64,000 nucleotides of DNA from Parapedobacter pyrenivorans (GCF_014636865.1 NZ_BMER01000001.1:1972718-2036717), one strand, 5' to 3'. Shown: positions 43,745 to 52,860, counted from the stretch's first letter. Notes: generated from the letters alone by a model not told the origin. Numbers and translations: made by a program.

Positions 43745-43933
43745 ATGAAAAGGTTATTGAAAATATTGATGCTCAGTCTAACGGTGTTTTGGCTGGGATC
43801 CTGTGCGGTGCACACCGCCGGAAGAAGCGGAAAAGTTCCCCCAGGACAGGCTAAGAAAATTACCGGAAAGAAATCCGCACGTGACCACGCCCCCGGTCAC
43901 CGGAAAAAAGAGCTTTTGTTTAATAAATTCTAG
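43745..43933 (+). CDS. Small basic lipoprotein
   Basis: 62 residues from the ATG at 43745; GAGG six bases upstream favours it over ATG 43742 and GTG 43727. The lipobox LGSC gives lipidated Cys20. The mature part is short and very basic, with VPPGQAKKITGKKSARDHAPGHRKK, a pattern seen in many tiny Bacteroidota lipoproteins, some of which carry the unsupported label quinol oxidase subunit. No function can be assigned. It stops two bases before the DUF4382 gene. Confidence 0.65.
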   Translation: MKRLLKILMLSLTVFWLGSCAVHTAGRSGKVPPGQAKKITGKKSARDHAPGHRKKELLFNKF

Positions 43934-43935
43934 AA

Positions 43936-44736
43936 ATGATGAAGAAGCAATTGGTATTGCCCGTGTTGGTCGGGCTATGCGCCGTCCTATTTTTCGGTGC
44001 ATGCAGTAAAACCGAATCTGGTGGAGGGAAGGCACAGTTAGATCTTCGGTTAACAGACGCACCTGCGGCATTCGATGCCCTGAACTTGGATATCCGTGGT
44101 GTGGAATTTCATACCGATGGGGCCGGGTGGACAACGGTTGATGCGGTTTTACCCGGAGTCTACAACCTGCTGGAATTCCGTAATGGTGTGGATACGTTGA
44201 TTGCCCGGACCACGCTTCCTGCAGGAAAGCTCTCGCAGGTGCGTTTTATCTTGGGAGATGATAATTCCATCGTCGTCGATGGCAGCGAACACGCGTTGAA
44301 GGTTCCGTCCGGCGAGCAAAGTGGATTGAAATTTAATGTTCACGAAGAGCTTATGCCCGATGGATCATACACCGTATGGACAGACTTTGATGCGGCCCGG
44401 TCGATTGTGCAGACAGGTAATGGATCATACACACTGAAGCCCGTTATCCGGGTGTTTACGGAGCTTACGAATGGGCGTATTAAGGGTATGGTTGGTCCGA
44501 TGTCGGCTGATCCCATCGTGTATGCCTTCAATGAAAAGGATACCGCAACTGCTCTCCCTGCCGAAGATGGTTTTTTTCTCCTCTCTGGTTTACCCGAGGG
44601 CGACTACACGGTCGTGGCAGCGCCCGATGAAGCATCAGGACTTGCTGCGGATACCATAGCCGCAGTGCCGGTTCGGTTTGGCATCATTGCTGACTTGGGC
44701 ACCCTCACGCTGAGCTCTGCGGCAGGAACGGAATAA
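43936..44736 (+). CDS. DUF4382 lipoprotein
   Basis: 266 residues. Lipobox FGAC, lipidated Cys23. Residues ~30-170 match DUF4382 (AQLDLRLTDAPAAFDALNLDIRGVEFH, LPGVYNLLEFRNGVD, LPAGKLSQVRFILG). The C-terminal ~90 residues are a carboxypeptidase-regulatory-like beta-sandwich (GRIKGMVGPMS, GFFLLSGLPEGDYTVVAAP). It is a surface or periplasmic binding-type protein of unknown role. It closes the small-gene cluster; the hairpin repeat at 44754-44799 follows its stop by 18 bases. Confidence 0.8.
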   Translation: MMKKQLVLPVLVGLCAVLFFGACSKTESGGGKAQLDLRLTDAPAAFDALNLDIRGVEFHTDGAGWTTVDAVLPGVYNLLEFRNGVDTLIARTTLPAGKLSQVRFILGDDNSIVVDGSEHALKVPSGEQSGLKFNVHEELMPDGSYTVWTDFDAARSIVQTGNGSYTLKPVIRVFTELTNGRIKGMVGPMSADPIVYAFNEKDTATALPAEDGFFLLSGLPEGDYTVVAAPDEASGLAADTIAAVPVRFGIIADLGTLTLSSAAGTE

Positions 44737-44753
44737 TCGGCTTTCACAAATTC

Positions 44754-44799
44754 TTATTGGCATAAAAAAGGGAAACGACCATCATATGGTGTTTCCCTA
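44754..44799 (+). repeat. 46-bp hairpin repeat, left copy
   Basis: This 46-base sequence matches 56607-56652 at 43 of 46 positions, in the same orientation. It contains GGGAAAC-g-ACCAT / ATGGT-GTTTCCC with AAAAAA in front, so on the minus strand it is a Rho-independent terminator. The right copy ends the tRNA-fMet gene; here no tRNA remains. It may mark the left end of a former insertion. Confidence 0.8.
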
Positions 44800-45014
44800 A
44801 TAAGTAGAGGCAAGTTTACAAATGTCGAACTTTTTGGAAGATTATGAAGCCATATTAAATGCAACGAATTTGATCGAATAATTAAATAAGCTGAATATCA
44901 TATTTCAATCAACCCGCCTGTTTCACTCTCTCAAGTGGCGTCTGCTGCCCACATGCGGAATAAACACGCTTTCCAATACAGAATGATGCATAGGTTAAAG
45001 CTGTAGAAGACGAA

Positions 45015-45109
45015 TTATCCTTCCAAGATTTTCCTCTTTTCCAGGTATTCTTCTTTGGTGATTTGGCCTGAGGCAAAGCGCTTTTTTATAAGATTAAGCG
45101 GTGTACCTT
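45015..45109 (-). pseudogene. SHOCT-domain C-terminal fragment
   Basis: In the frame ending at a stop at 45015-45017, the minus strand encodes GTPLNLIKKRFASGQITKEEYLEKRKILEG, whose second half is a clear SHOCT motif (KKRFASGQITKEEYLE). A stop at 45138-45140 closes the frame upstream, no start codon is usable, and the bases overlap the end of the AraC fragment in another frame. It is the tail of a lost gene joined to the AraC remnant by deletion. Confidence 0.55.
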
Positions 45110-45358
45110 TCGTCGTTCTTTGGCCAGCGATATTGTTCTAATCTTTTCAATCAAGATGCTTCTTTTGTCGTCAAGTAATTGCAGGCCGATCAATAGTAAC
45201 CTTTCCTTCAGTTGCTGAAGTTGTTCATCTGTGAGGTCCTGGCGAATCTCTACCACTCCCAAATCTACCAAAACATCGTGTGGGCCAAGCTTGCTTAGTG
45301 CCTCCCTGACCATCAGCCTGCACCTGTGGCTGACCATGTATTTGATATACAGTGCCAC
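45086..45358 (-). pseudogene. Truncated AraC-family regulator (N-terminal part only)
   Basis: 90 residues beginning MALYIKYMVSHRCRLMV, then LGPHDVLVDLGVVEI, LTDEQLQQLKERLL and LLDDKRSILIEKIRT. This is the N-terminal ferredoxin-like domain of a Bacteroidota AraC-type regulator of about 190 residues. After EKIRT the sequence loses resemblance and the whole C-terminal helix-turn-helix half is missing; it ends LAKERRKVHRLIL. SHOCT-domain coding sequence follows at once in a different frame. I conclude that a deletion fused two genes and inactivated both. Confidence 0.6.
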
Positions 45359-45436
45359 GAAGATAGGGGGATGAAACGTTGCATGGAAGCTATTTTATGA
45401 TGCAAACAGGTGTTGGAACCTGTCACATGGGCGAAC

Positions 45437-45473
45437 AAAAAAGAAGCTGTCCCAGTTAATGGCGGGGCAGCTT
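45437..45473 (-). terminator. Rho-independent terminator of the DUF892 gene
   Basis: A 9-10 base-pair stem (45444-45453 with 45464-45473, AGCTGCCCC / GGGACAGCT read on the minus strand) followed by TTCTTTTTT at 45437-45443. It lies about 30 bases past the stop of the DUF892 gene. Confidence 0.8.
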
Positions 45474-45505
45474 TTTCTACAATAAGCACTAGACCTGTCC
45501 GAATT

Positions 45506-46081
45506 TTATTCGCTTGCGGCCTGTTTGTTGACAAAGTTTTCAGCAATCGCTGTCAGTGCCATATCCGTTGCCTTCTCATTGTCCAAGGTGTCCTGCAACA
45601 ACTGTTCCACGTCGGAATGCCCCATGACATGGGCAAAAGTCCGTAAACTTCCATAGGTTGCTATCTCGTAGTGCTCCACTTTCTGGGCAGCGATGATGAG
45701 TGCTGCATCACGTACAAGCGTACCCTTATCCGTGTCGTCAATGATACTCTCCGCCTCTTCCAGCAAACCCGCCATGGCCTCACATTTTTTAGCGGCCGCC
45801 CGTTCATCGAGCAGTCCAAATACCTGCTCCAATGCCGTGATATGGGTTTCTGTTTCGCCGGTATGCTTTTCAAATGCCGCTACCAGTTCCTTGCTCGTGG
45901 CCGCTTTCTTCATTTTGGGCAAGGCTTTCATCAGGTGCTTTTCGGCCCAGTAAATGTCTTTCAGTTCATCCACAAAAAACTTATGAAAATCAGAGTCTTC
46001 CATCCTGCCGGTCTTTCCTGTAGGTTTAGCTGATTTGGGAGCCGCCTTTGCGGTACCCGTTGTTTTTGCATTTGTTTGCAT
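45506..46081 (-). CDS. DUF892 (YciE/YciF-like) ferritin-fold stress protein
   Basis: 191 residues. An Ala/Lys/Thr-rich N-terminal tail (~25 residues) precedes a four-helix ferritin-like DUF892 domain: FVDELKDIYWAEKHLMKALPKM, ELVAAFEKHTGETETHITALEQVF, LIIAAQKVEHYEIATYGSLRTFA and the C-terminal helix. Glu and His residues at the di-iron positions (ELKDIYWAE, EKHTGETETH, QKVEHYE) are present. Members are induced by general, osmotic or oxidative stress; catalytic activity is not established. The gene is single, with a strong terminator. Confidence 0.85.
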   Translation of the reverse strand: MQTNAKTTGTAKAAPKSAKPTGKTGRMEDSDFHKFFVDELKDIYWAEKHLMKALPKMKKAATSKELVAAFEKHTGETETHITALEQVFGLLDERAAAKKCEAMAGLLEEAESIIDDTDKGTLVRDAALIIAAQKVEHYEIATYGSLRTFAHVMGHSDVEQLLQDTLDNEKATDMALTAIAENFVNKQAASE

Positions 46082-46476
46082 GTTCTTTTATTTTAATCAT
46101 CTTTATTAATGATCGTACATAGTAAATAACTGTCGGCAACGCCATTTGTTTACCGCCCGTCGATATATATTTTCATCATCGTTGGCCTGATGCCACCAGC
46201 AGCAGATTACCCTAACAGACCAATCCATTCGTCCTTGGTTCCGAAATAAAATTTTGATTTCCAGTTAATTTACATTATTTTTACACAAAAGGAGGCATAA
46301 GAAATAACAAAAAAGGTAACCATCTCCACACTTCCAGTTTGGTTATTCCTGAAAGTCATGCAAACAAAAGGCTCAGCTGTAGAACCGGCGGCCATGACTC
46401 ACCTTGACAACGCGAACACGCCCCACTTTTGATTCACGAAATAGGTTGCGTTATTGCACCCTAATCACCAACGAAT
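46082..46476. other. 395-base intergenic region upstream of the CheB-CheR-kinase hybrid
   Basis: No convincing gene. A TATTTTTA box (46276-46283, one mismatch to TAnnTTTG) could start transcription toward the hybrid kinase with a ~185-base leader. The DUF892 gene starts leftward from the other end without a recognisable promoter box. Confidence 0.35.
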
Positions 46477-49400
46477 ATGGCAACAACAATCCCCGATTAC
46501 ATCATTGCCATTGGCGCGTCCGCCGGTGGACTGGAGGAAATCAATACCTTCTTCGACCATACGCCCCTTGACGGGGTCGCGTATGTCATTGTCCAGCATT
46601 TGTCCGCAAACTTCAAAAGCCGCATGGTCGAATTACTGTCGAAGCACAGCAAGCTGGCCGTCATGGAAGCCGAAAACGGAATGATGGTAAAAACCAATGA
46701 GGTATACCTCATTCCCAACAACAAATTCATGACCATCCGCGGTGGGCGCTTGTATTTGGAGAGCAAAGAAGACATAGCCGGGCCGCACCTCACCATCGAT
46801 ATGTTCTTCGGCTCCCTCGGCGCGGATATTGGCCCCAGGGCAATCGGTGTCGTCCTGTCGGGGTTAGGTTCCGATGGCACCCAGGGCAGTATGGCCATCA
46901 AGAAATCTGGGGGGATGGTCCTCGCCCGCAATCCGGAAAACTCACAATTCGGCAGCATGCCTTCCAATGTAATTGCCACCGGGTTGGTCGATCAGGTACT
47001 GGATCCCGAAAAAATGCCGAAAGCCATCGAGCAATACGTAACACATCAGCTCAGCAAAAAAACAGACCATCAAGCAAATGAGAAATACCTCATCGACATC
47101 GCCGACCTAATCAAGGAACGCTCCTCGCTGGATTTTACCGATTACAAAAGGACCACACTCATGAGGCGTGCACTGAGGAGGGCCGCGCAAAACAACTTCG
47201 AGTCCCTGGAAAACTATGTGGAATTCCTGCGGAGAACACCGCAAGAGGTGGAAATCCTGGCCAAGGATTTCCTGATCAGCGTGACTTCGTTTTTCCGGAA
47301 CATGGAGGCATTTGATTTCATAAAAAGCCGGATATTGCCCGATATCCTGAAAAGGCTTCGGGCGGGGGAACCGCTGAAAATGTGGGTGGCAGGTTGCGCC
47401 ACCGGCGAGGAGGCTTATTCCCTGGCCGTATTGATCGCTGAGCAGGAAACATGGGATCCAGAGCGAAACCCCGTGAAAATTTTTGCCACGGACATTGACG
47501 AAGAGGCATTGCTGCGCGCCGGGAAAGGGGAATACATTCAGGATATTGAAAAAGATGTGTCCGCGGAACGATTGGGGAAATTTTTCATAAAAAAAGAAGG
47601 CCATTATATGGTTTCTCCGGCTATACGCAAGATGGTCATCTTCGCGAAGCACGATCTGAGCAAAAATCCACCCTATTGCAACATGGATTTCATCAGTTGC
47701 CGCAACCTCTTGATCTACATGAACCCTCCCTTGCAGGAAAGGGTGTTCAACATTTTCTTATTTGGCCTTAAGGTGCAGGGTTATCTATTCCTCGGTGCCA
47801 GCGAAACCCCCGTCCCCATCAGCGCTTCCTTAGAGGAGGTACATAAAAAATGGCGGATATACAGAAACCTCAAGGCTAGGAAATCAGTATCCCTTGACAT
47901 GCTTGTCCTGCCCCAAGTACCCGGGCAACAACGAATAAATAATTTGGTCAGGGAAGAAAACCCCATCAATTCCAACCAGGGTCTGCTTGAGCTCATGCAC
48001 CACGAATTGGCGTCCCAAATGGACTACCTCGTTGTCTGCCTCGATGACGAACATCGGGTGCTGAAATCCTATGGCGATTCGTCCAAATTCCTGCACCAGG
48101 AGAATTTCAACTCGGATATCCTCACGCTCATGCCAAAACCACTTGCATTGGCATTCGGCACGTTGCATGCACGTGTCATGCAAACCAACCAGCGAGCTTC
48201 CGTAGACGGCATCGTCATCCATCATGGGGATGCACCGACGACCGTGAGCCTGTCCATCAGTCCGCTTACCCGTATTCTAGACAAGCAACGGTTTGTGGTG
48301 GCTACGTTCTGTGAAGACCGATCCAATGTATCCTTCCCTGGTAAGCGTCCGGTATTTGATGAGAAAGCGTATTACGACCAGTACCTGCTCGACCTTGAGG
48401 CGCAGTTGAAGGACGCCAAAGAAAAGCTCAAAACCGTTTACGAGATGCTGGACACCTCCAATGAGAACCTGCAATCGTACAATGAAGAGCTGATTTCCGC
48501 TAACGAGGAAATGCAGAGCACCAATGAGGAGATGCAATCGGTAAATGAGGAACTCCATACCATCAATTCGGACTACGAGCTGAAAAACAGGGAATTGCTC
48601 GAACTCAATGATGACCTGAATAATTATTTCCGCAGCAACATTACTGGCCAGCTATTCGTAAACAGGGATTTATTGTTGATGAAATTTTCGCCCGGTGCCA
48701 TCGACCAAATGAATTTACGTGAAACCGACATTGGCCGGCCACTCCACCATATTTCAAGTAATATCAAATTTGATACGATAATAAGTGATATCAAAGCGGT
48801 GATTGCCAAGGGAAACGTGTTGACCAAGGAAGTCGAAAAAGCAGACGGCAAATGGTACCAAGTGATGACGATGCCGTATTTACAGGCACACAACCAAATT
48901 GCCGGGGCCATCGTTACATTCAACGACATCACCGAATTGAAAATACTGCAGCTGGAACTGGATGAAAGGAATGAGCGTCTGCAACGCATCAATGCCGACC
49001 TGGAAAACTTTGTGCATATCGCTTCGCATGACCTGTTGGGTCCGTTGGGAAATGTCGAATTGGGCATTACCATCATCAATCAGAAAGTCACCGATCCGGC
49101 ATTGAACGAATACCTGCAGGTCATCAACCGATCCATACGGAAATTCAGCTCGCTTATCAAGGATATAGGTCACGTCGCTAAAATCGAAAGTGAACCCATC
49201 ACCGCCGAACAGGTCGACCTGGAGGAAATCATCGATCATATCGAATGGAGCCTGGAAAACAAAATTAACCTATCAGGAGCGGTCATCCTGCGAGATTTTG
49301 AAGTCAGCCACTGCTTTCTCTCAAAAAACAACCTGAGGAGCGTGTTGTACAACCTGATTTCGAATGCGATTAAATTCAGAAGTGCGCAAGCCCCCATCAT

Positions 49401-49659
49401 CCGGATCAATACACGTAAGGACGCCGAATACATGGTGTTGACAGTTTCTGACAACGGAATCGGGATAGCAAAGACGAATACCGAAAAAATCTTCGACGTC
49501 CACGGGAGAGTCAACCAGGAGATCGAAGGTAACGGCATTGGCCTCTACCTGACCAAACGGATCGTAACGGCGGCAAGAGGGAAAATCACGGTAGATAGCG
49601 AGCAGGGAAAAGGGAGCACATTTACATTATACCTGAAAACTGCGGATCAACAGGATTAA
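46477..49659 (+). CDS. CheB-CheR-PAS-histidine kinase hybrid
   Basis: 1060 residues. A CheB methylesterase domain (1-~190) has its catalytic triad in GASAGG, VQHLSANF and GLGSDGTQG. The CheR methyltransferase (~205-470) has VTSFFRN and the SAM loop VAGCATGEEAYS. A long coiled coil (~635-710) full of NEE repeats (SANEEMQSTNEEMQ) leads to a PAS domain (~715-825) and a kinase with HisKA (phospho-His851 in HIASHDLLGPL) and HATPase (NAIKF, DNGIGI, GNGIGLYL). Such CheB-CheR-kinase fusions are found outside chemotaxis operons; this genome segment has no other che genes, so a signalling role unrelated to flagella is likely. Its response regulator follows 3 bases later. Confidence 0.92.
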   Translation: MATTIPDYIIAIGASAGGLEEINTFFDHTPLDGVAYVIVQHLSANFKSRMVELLSKHSKLAVMEAENGMMVKTNEVYLIPNNKFMTIRGGRLYLESKEDIAGPHLTIDMFFGSLGADIGPRAIGVVLSGLGSDGTQGSMAIKKSGGMVLARNPENSQFGSMPSNVIATGLVDQVLDPEKMPKAIEQYVTHQLSKKTDHQANEKYLIDIADLIKERSSLDFTDYKRTTLMRRALRRAAQNNFESLENYVEFLRRTPQEVEILAKDFLISVTSFFRNMEAFDFIKSRILPDILKRLRAGEPLKMWVAGCATGEEAYSLAVLIAEQETWDPERNPVKIFATDIDEEALLRAGKGEYIQDIEKDVSAERLGKFFIKKEGHYMVSPAIRKMVIFAKHDLSKNPPYCNMDFISCRNLLIYMNPPLQERVFNIFLFGLKVQGYLFLGASETPVPISASLEEVHKKWRIYRNLKARKSVSLDMLVLPQVPGQQRINNLVREENPINSNQGLLELMHHELASQMDYLVVCLDDEHRVLKSYGDSSKFLHQENFNSDILTLMPKPLALAFGTLHARVMQTNQRASVDGIVIHHGDAPTTVSLSISPLTRILDKQRFVVATFCEDRSNVSFPGKRPVFDEKAYYDQYLLDLEAQLKDAKEKLKTVYEMLDTSNENLQSYNEELISANEEMQSTNEEMQSVNEELHTINSDYELKNRELLELNDDLNNYFRSNITGQLFVNRDLLLMKFSPGAIDQMNLRETDIGRPLHHISSNIKFDTIISDIKAVIAKGNVLTKEVEKADGKWYQVMTMPYLQAHNQIAGAIVTFNDITELKILQLELDERNERLQRINADLENFVHIASHDLLGPLGNVELGITIINQKVTDPALNEYLQVINRSIRKFSSLIKDIGHVAKIESEPITAEQVDLEEIIDHIEWSLENKINLSGAVILRDFEVSHCFLSKNNLRSVLYNLISNAIKFRSAQAPIIRINTRKDAEYMVLTVSDNGIGIAKTNTEKIFDVHGRVNQEIEGNGIGLYLTKRIVTAARGKITVDSEQGKGSTFTLYLKTADQQD

Positions 49660-49662
49660 ACC

Positions 49663-50025
49663 ATGGGAAAGAAAATATTGATTGTGGATGACGATACTGA
49701 GCTACAATTTCTGCTCGCCCAAATCCTGGGGGATGCCGGTTATCAAACCTGTTGTCTCCGTAATGGCAAATCGGTTATTGAAACCATGGCTAAATTTTCC
49801 CCCGATCTGGTTTTACTTGATGTGAAGATAGGGAATATTGACGGCCGCACCCTGTGCAAGCGCATCAAGCAAACCGCTGGGATGGAGGTAATCCCGATTA
49901 TACTGGTATCCGCAGTTGACAACCTTTATGCGTCATTGGACAAAGAGGGAGGTCCCGACGATATTATCCTGAAACCTTTTGATCTTGATGATTTCTTGAA
50001 AAGAGTCCGCGTTTTTTTAACGTGA
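49663..50025 (+). CDS. Single-domain response regulator
   Basis: 120 residues, receiver domain only, with the acidic pocket DDD at 9-11, phospho-acceptor Asp53 in LLDVKIG, the Ser/Thr switch in LVSA and Lys in LKPFD. It has no output domain, so it must act by protein contact or pass a phosphate on. The start is 3 bases after the hybrid kinase stop, so it is its natural partner. Confidence 0.9.
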   Translation: MGKKILIVDDDTELQFLLAQILGDAGYQTCCLRNGKSVIETMAKFSPDLVLLDVKIGNIDGRTLCKRIKQTAGMEVIPIILVSAVDNLYASLDKEGGPDDIILKPFDLDDFLKRVRVFLT

Positions 50026-50167
50026 TATCTTAACAGAAATCGTAGCGGGATTTTGATATGAATATTGGGACGAAGTTAAAAACCACCCATGGTGCTTTCG
50101 CGGTATCTCCGCAACACAAGCCCTAATCAAAATGAAAATCCAGGCCGATTTAATTTTTTCTAAACAA

Positions 50168-50175
50168 TACTTTTG
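50168..50175 (+). promoter_or_regulatory. -7 box for the acyl-lipid desaturase gene
   Basis: TACTTTTG is a perfect TAnnTTTG element, 58 bases before the ATG at 50234. It implies separate transcription from the signalling pair upstream. Confidence 0.5.
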
Positions 50176-50233
50176 CAAGCTTGTTTCCTTTAATGGGCAA
50201 ATAATCCGATCTGCAAATTAAAATGTTGTTCAG

Positions 50234-51343
50234 ATGAAGGCGGAAAAGCTACCCATTGTACGTTTCGCACCCAGAGGCGCAGATAGCTTCTACGAAGCTG
50301 TAACAGAGAAAGTCTCCGCCTATTTTGAAAAGAATCAGCTTTCACCTTATGCAAATACAACCATGTGGATAAAAACATATTTCATGTTACTGCTTTACGT
50401 GGTGCCCTATGTCCTGATGGTTACGGGCCAGGCAGCTGGTAATTATTGGCTGTATTTCGCGCTTTGGTTCCTGATGGGGTGGGGAATGGTAGGCATAGGC
50501 ACGGCAGTCATGCATGATGCCAATCATGGAACCTACTCGCCCAATAAAAAAGTAAACAGTCTGATCGGACACATCCTGGAGATCGTGGGTGGTTATTCGG
50601 CAACATGGAAAATCCAGCACAATCTATTGCATCATACCTACACCAACATTGAAGGTTTAGATGATGACATCAGTAGCATCAAATTGCTGCGCTTTTCTCC
50701 GCGGCAGCCCTGGTATTGGTTCCATCGTTACCAATATCTTTTCGCATGGTTTTTTTATACGAACATGACCCTTTTCTGGATGACAGCAAAGGACTACCTG
50801 CAGATTATACGCTACAAAAAGCATGACTTGCTGGCCAATCAGAAAGTTTCTTTTGGCCAGGCCATATTCCGCATTACCATGTACAAGCTGTTTTATTACG
50901 GGTATATACTGGTCCTGCCGATTTTATTTTCCGGCATGCCCTGGTACTTGGTATTGGCCGGATTCCTGCTCATGCATTTTACTGCAGGGTTATTCCTTTC
51001 CTGTGTTTTCCAGCCATCGCACATCATGGAGACATCCGCCTTTGCAGCACCTGTCAAATCGGAAGGAAAGATGCACATGGAAGATAGTTGGGCAATACAT
51101 GAATTGGGCAATACGACTAACTTTGCACCGAAGAGCCGAGTATTATCCTGGTTTATTGGGGGCCTCAATTTTCAGATCGAACACCACCTTTTTACGGGAA
51201 TTTGTCATGTTCATTATCCCAAAATTGCACCAATTGTCAAATCAACAGCATTAGCATTCGGGCTGCCTTATCACGAACAGGAAACATTTATGAAAGCCCT
51301 GCTTCTGCATGCAAAAATGCTAAAGCTCCTTGGAAAGGAATAA
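50234..51343 (+). CDS. Acyl-lipid/acyl-CoA desaturase
   Basis: 369 residues, integral membrane fatty-acid desaturase. Three histidine boxes hold the di-iron centre: HDANHG (~93), HNLLHH (~129) and QIEHHLF (~315). The third box beginning with Gln and the overall length are typical of front-end (linoleoyl-CoA-type) desaturases, though substrate and position of the double bond cannot be told from sequence. No fused cytochrome b5 domain is seen, so an external electron donor is needed. Its stop is 18 bases before the KAS III-like gene: a two-gene lipid operon. Confidence 0.85.
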   Translation: MKAEKLPIVRFAPRGADSFYEAVTEKVSAYFEKNQLSPYANTTMWIKTYFMLLLYVVPYVLMVTGQAAGNYWLYFALWFLMGWGMVGIGTAVMHDANHGTYSPNKKVNSLIGHILEIVGGYSATWKIQHNLLHHTYTNIEGLDDDISSIKLLRFSPRQPWYWFHRYQYLFAWFFYTNMTLFWMTAKDYLQIIRYKKHDLLANQKVSFGQAIFRITMYKLFYYGYILVLPILFSGMPWYLVLAGFLLMHFTAGLFLSCVFQPSHIMETSAFAAPVKSEGKMHMEDSWAIHELGNTTNFAPKSRVLSWFIGGLNFQIEHHLFTGICHVHYPKIAPIVKSTALAFGLPYHEQETFMKALLLHAKMLKLLGKE

Positions 51344-51361
51344 TTCAAATATCACAACGCA

Positions 51362-52450
51362 ATGGATCATCCGACTTATGCCGTTATCGTTGGAAGCGGC
51401 AGTTATATTCCGACGAGAAAGATACGAAACGAAGATTTCCTTGAACATGCCTTTTATGATCAAGATGGTACTAGGCTGAAAAAAATGAATGCGGAGATCA
51501 TCAGGCAATTTGGCCGGATTACCGGTATCCAGGAAAGAAGGTACGTGACAGATGACCTGGTAGCGTCTGACATTGCCGCATTCGCCGGACAGGAGGCACT
51601 GGTGTCCAGCGGGATAGACGGGGAAACGCTGGATTATATCATCGTTGCCCATAACTTTGGCGACATCAGGGCAGATAACCGCAGAAGCGAATTCGTGCCG
51701 GCATTGGCATCCCGGGTCAAGCATCGTTTAACTATCAAAAACCCGTCAACCATCGCCTATGATTTGCCTTTCGGTTGTGCCGGCTGGTTACAAGGTGTGA
51801 TCCAGGCAGATAGTTTCATCCGCAACAGCAGTGCCAAACGGGTATTGGTTATCGGAACGGAAACGCTGTCACGGATCTCTGATCCGCACGACCGGGATAG
51901 TATGATCTACGCCGATGGAGCCGGGGCTGTCGTCTTGGAAGCCAGGCAGAGTAACACACCGGTAGGCGTGCTGAGCCATGCCACTAAGTCTTACGCTGCC
52001 GAACTGGCCTATGTATTACGAATGGGCAAATCTTCCAATCCTGAATACGGCCATGATCACCTGTTTCTCAAAATGAATGGCAGGAAGCTATACGAGTATG
52101 CGTTAAAAGCCGTGCCACAAACCATGAAGCAGTGTCTTGACCGCGCGGGCCTAATAGTCACGGAAGTCGATAAAGTGCTGATCCATCAGGCAAATGAAAA
52201 AATGGACGAGGCGATCCTGAGGAACCTATTTGAACTATACGACCTGTATAGCTCGCCAAAAGACATGATGCCCATGACGATTTCATGGCTCGGGAACAGT
52301 TCTGTAGCAACATTACCCACTTTATACGACTTGATGCATAAAGGGAAATTAATTGATCAAGTCCTGCAGAAAGGAAGTGTGATTGTATTTGCTTCCATGG
52401 GCGCTGGCGTGAATATGAACGCCGTGGCGTATAAAATACCTACCGCGTGA
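51362..52450 (+). CDS. 3-oxoacyl-ACP synthase III family protein
   Basis: 362 residues of the KAS III thiolase-fold family. The catalytic triad is Cys139 (PFGCAGWLQG), His275 (LIHQANEKM) and Asn312 (WLGNSSVATL), all conserved. Also seen are the N-terminal GSGSYIPTRKI and the C-terminal FASMGAGVNMNAVAY. KAS III starts fatty acid synthesis by condensing acetyl-CoA with malonyl-ACP; relatives start secondary lipid or polyketide pathways. The absence of any other fab gene and the coupling to a desaturase suggest a special lipid product rather than the housekeeping FabH. That remains an inference. Confidence 0.8.
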   Translation: MDHPTYAVIVGSGSYIPTRKIRNEDFLEHAFYDQDGTRLKKMNAEIIRQFGRITGIQERRYVTDDLVASDIAAFAGQEALVSSGIDGETLDYIIVAHNFGDIRADNRRSEFVPALASRVKHRLTIKNPSTIAYDLPFGCAGWLQGVIQADSFIRNSSAKRVLVIGTETLSRISDPHDRDSMIYADGAGAVVLEARQSNTPVGVLSHATKSYAAELAYVLRMGKSSNPEYGHDHLFLKMNGRKLYEYALKAVPQTMKQCLDRAGLIVTEVDKVLIHQANEKMDEAILRNLFELYDLYSSPKDMMPMTISWLGNSSVATLPTLYDLMHKGKLIDQVLQKGSVIVFASMGAGVNMNAVAYKIPTA

Positions 52451-52610
52451 CCGCCTGCTCCATTATCAGTGTCGCGCAGGTCTATGCTTGTGCAATAGGT
52501 GTTGCATATTATACGATCTTGCTCGACCGAAATAAAAAACGCTGAATTACAATATTTTATTCTTACCTTTAAGCCAATTAATAATTCAATTAATTTTTTA
52601 TTCAAAAGCC

Positions 52611-52802
52611 ATGCAAGAAGGCGTAGTAAAATTTTTCAATGAGACTAAGGGTTTCGGTTTCATCACCCCCAAAGACGGTGGACGAGAGGTATTTGTTCAC
52701 TCTTCCGGGTTGAAAGACCAGATCCGCGAAAATGATGATGTTTCATTTGAAGTCGAGCAGGGCCAAAAGGGCCTCAACGCAGTAAACGTAAAATTGAATT
52801 AA
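52611..52802 (+). CDS. Cold-shock domain protein (CspA family)
   Basis: 63 residues, a single OB-fold cold-shock domain with the RNP motifs KGFGFITP and VFVHSSGL. It binds single-stranded RNA or DNA and melts mRNA structure; many paralogues are cold-induced, but not all. Transcribed alone: a TACCTTTA -7-like element lies at 52564-52571, and a strong terminator follows the stop. It sits among desaturase genes, in keeping with adaptation to low temperature. Confidence 0.93.
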   Translation: MQEGVVKFFNETKGFGFITPKDGGREVFVHSSGLKDQIRENDDVSFEVEQGQKGLNAVNVKLN

Positions 52803-52829
52803 TTTCTATTTTTCAGATATTGTATGAAG

Positions 52830-52860
52830 ACCACCGGGCATTAACCCTGGTGGTTTTTTT
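52830..52860 (+). terminator. Rho-independent terminator of the cold-shock gene
   Basis: ACCACCGGG (52830-52838) pairs with CCCTGGTGGT (52845-52854), with one G-T pair, followed by an uninterrupted run of T to 52861. Confidence 0.9.

Noticed and set aside
43745-43933. Quinol oxidase subunit IV
   Set aside because: This label is attached to similar short lipoproteins, but a 62-residue basic lipoprotein without transmembrane helices after the signal cannot be such a subunit, and no oxidase genes are present.
44800-44860. Remnant of a tRNA 3' end next to the left 46-bp repeat
   Set aside because: A few bases (GTAG-GG) line up with the tRNA flank of the right copy, but similarity ends within about ten bases and no cloverleaf part can be built.
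52451-52610. Structured cold-shock leader
   Set aside because: I looked for a long conserved cspA-type leader, but only a short CCTGC/GCAGG pair near the end of the previous gene was found and the -7-like box at 52564 would leave a leader of about 35 bases.
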